A stretch of DNA of 6,142 nucleotides from JAOUEA01 sp046732015 (GTDB lineage Bacteria > Actinomycetota > UBA4738 > HRBIN12): NCBI GenBank assembly GCA_046732015.1, contig JBKPMF010000157.1:1-6142 (forward strand), given 5' to 3'. Every line of letters begins with the position of its first letter. Position 1 is the stretch's first letter. The position numbers and the translations under genes are program-made. Under the pieces are notes generated by a model. The model was not told the DNA's origin. It saw nothing but the letters and a program-made list of their open reading frames with translations, and ran no database searches. Positions 4,537-6,142 of the stretch are shown here, in pieces.

Positions 4537-6142
4537 GCGGGGGACTCCCCCGCGACCCCGGCCGCGGCGGCCTCCGAGAACGTCATCCGGGCCTGCATCG
4601 GCTCCTGCATCGCCTCGGCATGGTACTCCTGGATCGAACGCGGCTCGGTCGACCTCCCACGAAGCGCCTCGATGCCCCGCACCGCTGCGAACACCCCCGG
4701 CAACGTGGTGATGCATGGCACGCCGGCCGAGGCCGAGGCCGTTCGGATGAAGTAGCCGTCCGTGCGCGCCCCCCGGCCGAACGGGGTGTTGATCACCAGA
4801 TCGACCGAGCCACCCCGGATCAGCTCGGCGACGTTGTCGGCGTGCTCGCTCACCTTGGCCACCCGCTCGACCGGGATCCCGGCGCGATGCAGCACGCCCG
4901 CGGTGCCGCCGGTGGCCAGCAATCGGAACCCCAGGTCGGCGAGGCGCTTGGCCGGGAACACGATCGCGCGCTTGTCCCGGTTCGCCACGCTCACGAAGAC
5001 GGTGCCCTCGCTCGGCAGCCCCGCGCCGGCGGCGGTGAACGCCTTCGCCAACGCCCAGCCGGAATCGGCGTCGATGCCCATGACCTCACCGGTCGACTTC
5101 ATCTCGGGACCCAGGACGGTGTCGACGCCCGGGAACCGTCCGAACGGCAGCACGGCTGCCTTCACGCTGGCGTACGGCAAGTGCCGGTAGTGGTGTGGAT
5201 CGGCAGGCAGCACCCCGTCCGCGCCCAGGTCGAGCAGCTTCCGGCCCGCGAGCACCAGCGTGGCGATCCTGGCGAGCGAGACCCCGATCACCTTCGAGAC
5301 GAACGGGACGGTCCGCGAGGCCCGCGGGTTCGCTTCGATCACCCAGATGCGCTCATCCTTGACGGCGAGCTGGAGGTTGAGCAGCCCGACGACACCGAGT
5401 CGGCGAGCCAGGCGCCGGGTGATGTCCTCGATCACGTCGAGCTCCTCGTCGGACAGGGTGGCCGGCGGGATCTGGCACGAGGAGTCGCCGGAATGCACGC
5501 CGGCTTCTTCGATGTGCTCCATGACCCCTCCGATGAATACGTCGCCGGTGGCATCGGCCACCGCGTCGACGTCGACCTCGATCGCCCCTTCCAGGAAGCG
5601 GTCGATCAGGACCGGGTGATCGGGCGAGGCGTCGGAAGCCGTCTGGACGAATGCCTCGAGGTCGTCGGCGTCGTACACGATCTCCATCGCTCGCCCACCC
5701 AGCACGTAGGACGGCCGGACCACCACGGGATAGCCGATCTGCTCGGCGATGGCGCGGGCCTCAGCCATGGTACGGGCCTCCCCGTGAGGAGGAGCGGGGA
5801 TCTCGAGCTCGGCGAGCACCCGAGCGAACTTGCCGCGATCCTCGGCCAGGTCGATCGCGTCGGGCGAGGTGCCCCAGATCGCGTAGCCCTCGTCCTGCAG
5901 GATGCGCGCCAGACGCAACGGGGTCTGCCCTCCGAGCTGGGCGATCACCCCCACCGGCTGCTCGGCGCGGCACACGGCCAGCACGTCCTCCGGCGACAGC
6001 GGCTCGAAATACAGCCGGCTCGAGGTGTCGTAGTCGGTAGAGACGGTCTCGGGGTTGGAGTTCACCATCACCGATTCGAACCCGGCCTCTTCCAGCGCGA
6101 ACGCGGCATGCACGCACGCGTAGTCGAACTCGATCCCCTGGC
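4533..6142 (-). CDS. carB: Carbamoyl-phosphate synthase large subunit, C-terminal half (5' end off window)
   Basis: Large subunit of carbamoyl-phosphate synthase, which makes carbamoyl phosphate from glutamine-derived ammonia, bicarbonate and two ATP for pyrimidine and arginine synthesis. The visible 535 residues are about half of the usual ~1,070. The frame is open to the right edge and begins inside the conserved GQGIEFDY segment, so the GTG at 6113 is an internal valine, not a start. The second ATP-grasp domain follows: RPSYVLGGRAM, the MEHIEEAGVHSGDS loop, and the metal/ATP residues in VIEANPRASRTVPFVSK. The MGS-like allosteric domain starts near visible residue 380 (LLATGGTAG, then INTPFGRGARTDGYFIRTA). 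A tail of about 40 residues with no recognisable motif ends the protein. The TGA stop overlaps the pyrK GTG start by four bases. Family assignment is near certain. The N-terminal half, carA and the operon promoter lie outside the window. Confidence 0.97.
   Translation of the reverse strand, partial: QGIEFDYACVHAAFALEEAGFESVMVNSNPETVSTDYDTSSRLYFEPLSPEDVLAVCRAEQPVGVIAQLGGQTPLRLARILQDEGYAIWGTSPDAIDLAEDRGKFARVLAELEIPAPPHGEARTMAEARAIAEQIGYPVVVRPSYVLGGRAMEIVYDADDLEAFVQTASDASPDHPVLIDRFLEGAIEVDVDAVADATGDVFIGGVMEHIEEAGVHSGDSSCQIPPATLSDEELDVIEDITRRLARRLGVVGLLNLQLAVKDERIWVIEANPRASRTVPFVSKVIGVSLARIATLVLAGRKLLDLGADGVLPADPHHYRHLPYASVKAAVLPFGRFPGVDTVLGPEMKSTGEVMGIDADSGWALAKAFTAAGAGLPSEGTVFVSVANRDKRAIVFPAKRLADLGFRLLATGGTAGVLHRAGIPVERVAKVSEHADNVAELIRGGSVDLVINTPFGRGARTDGYFIRTASASAGVPCITTLPGVFAAVRGIEALRGRSTEPRSIQEYHAEAMQEPMQARMTFSEAAAAGVAGESPA
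4536..4554 (-). promoter_or_regulatory. GC hairpin enclosing the pyrK ribosome binding site
   Basis: Perfect 8-bp inverted repeat at the carB/pyrK junction. On the plus strand the arms are CGCGGGGG (4536-4543) and CCCCCGCG (4547-4554) around the 3-base loop ACT. In the minus-strand mRNA the pyrK Shine-Dalgarno GGGGAG lies in the 5' arm and loop, and the last base of the 3' arm is the first base of the pyrK GTG start. The same bases encode the last residues of CarB. If the stem forms, free 30S access to pyrK would be blocked, and ribosomes finishing carB would open it, giving translational coupling. The repeat is seen directly; its function is inferred. Confidence 0.55.

Noticed and set aside
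4537..4716. In-frame upstream extension of pyrK into carB
   Set aside because: The added 60 residues resemble nothing and overlap the CarB coding end; GTG 4536 gives the family N-terminus.
3307..4755. Plus-strand open frame of 482 codons antisense to pyrK and the pyrD-like gene
   Set aside because: Same reason: it lies opposite real genes, shows no family signature, and its composition is typical of a GC-rich shadow frame.
6111..6113. GTG as the start of carB
   Set aside because: The frame continues to the window edge with QGIEFDYAC, a conserved internal CarB segment; this is an internal Val.
1..6142. CRISPR arrays, tRNA/rRNA genes, insertion sequences, phage or toxin genes
   Set aside because: No repeat-spacer pattern, RNA-gene signature, transposase or terminal inverted repeats seen; the window is almost entirely packed with core metabolic genes.

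Overview
The window is GC-rich, gene-dense bacterial chromosome. Every gene I can support lies on the minus strand, so the text below follows transcription from the right end to the left. The order is carB (3' half) - pyrK - pyrD-like - pyrF - mIHF - gmk - rpoZ - coaBC (5' part). This is the conserved actinobacterial arrangement in which the end of the pyrimidine biosynthesis operon meets a housekeeping block. The mIHF-type nucleoid protein, a family typical of Actinomycetota, with GTG starts and high GC, points to an actinomycete. A PyrK + class 1B-type PyrD pair rather than a lone class 2 PyrD suggests a deeper-branching or environmental lineage. I cannot resolve the class.

Right part (6142 to 2002): the C-terminal half of carbamoyl-phosphate synthase large subunit, a PyrK-type flavin/2Fe-2S electron-transfer subunit, a PyrD-fold flavoprotein, and orotidine-5'-phosphate decarboxylase. 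carB/pyrK and pyrD/pyrF overlap by 4 bases (GTGA), and pyrK/pyrD are 10 bases apart, so this is one translationally coupled unit. On an mRNA from this strand a perfect 8-bp GC hairpin would enclose the pyrK Shine-Dalgarno.

Middle (2001 to 1863): the only real intergenic gap, 139 bases. It carries a good sigma70-type promoter and RBS for the next block, with a short palindrome inside the promoter spacer.

Left part (1862 to 1): mIHF, guanylate kinase, RNA polymerase omega and the CoaBC coenzyme A enzyme, separated by 0-3 bases. The ATG/GTG-started gmk reading lacks its ATP-binding loop. The complete gene appears to start at a CTG two bases after the mIHF stop.

The most unusual observation is the pyrK-pyrD pair. 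The PyrD-like protein aligns essentially without gaps to class 1B dihydroorotate dehydrogenase and keeps its FMN-site glycines. However, the catalytic cysteine and the four asparagines that hold orotate are all replaced. The neighbouring PyrK keeps its four cluster cysteines but has altered FAD and NAD motifs. Either this is a divergent dihydroorotate oxidation system, or it is a redox pair repurposed for another substrate while sitting in the pyr operon.
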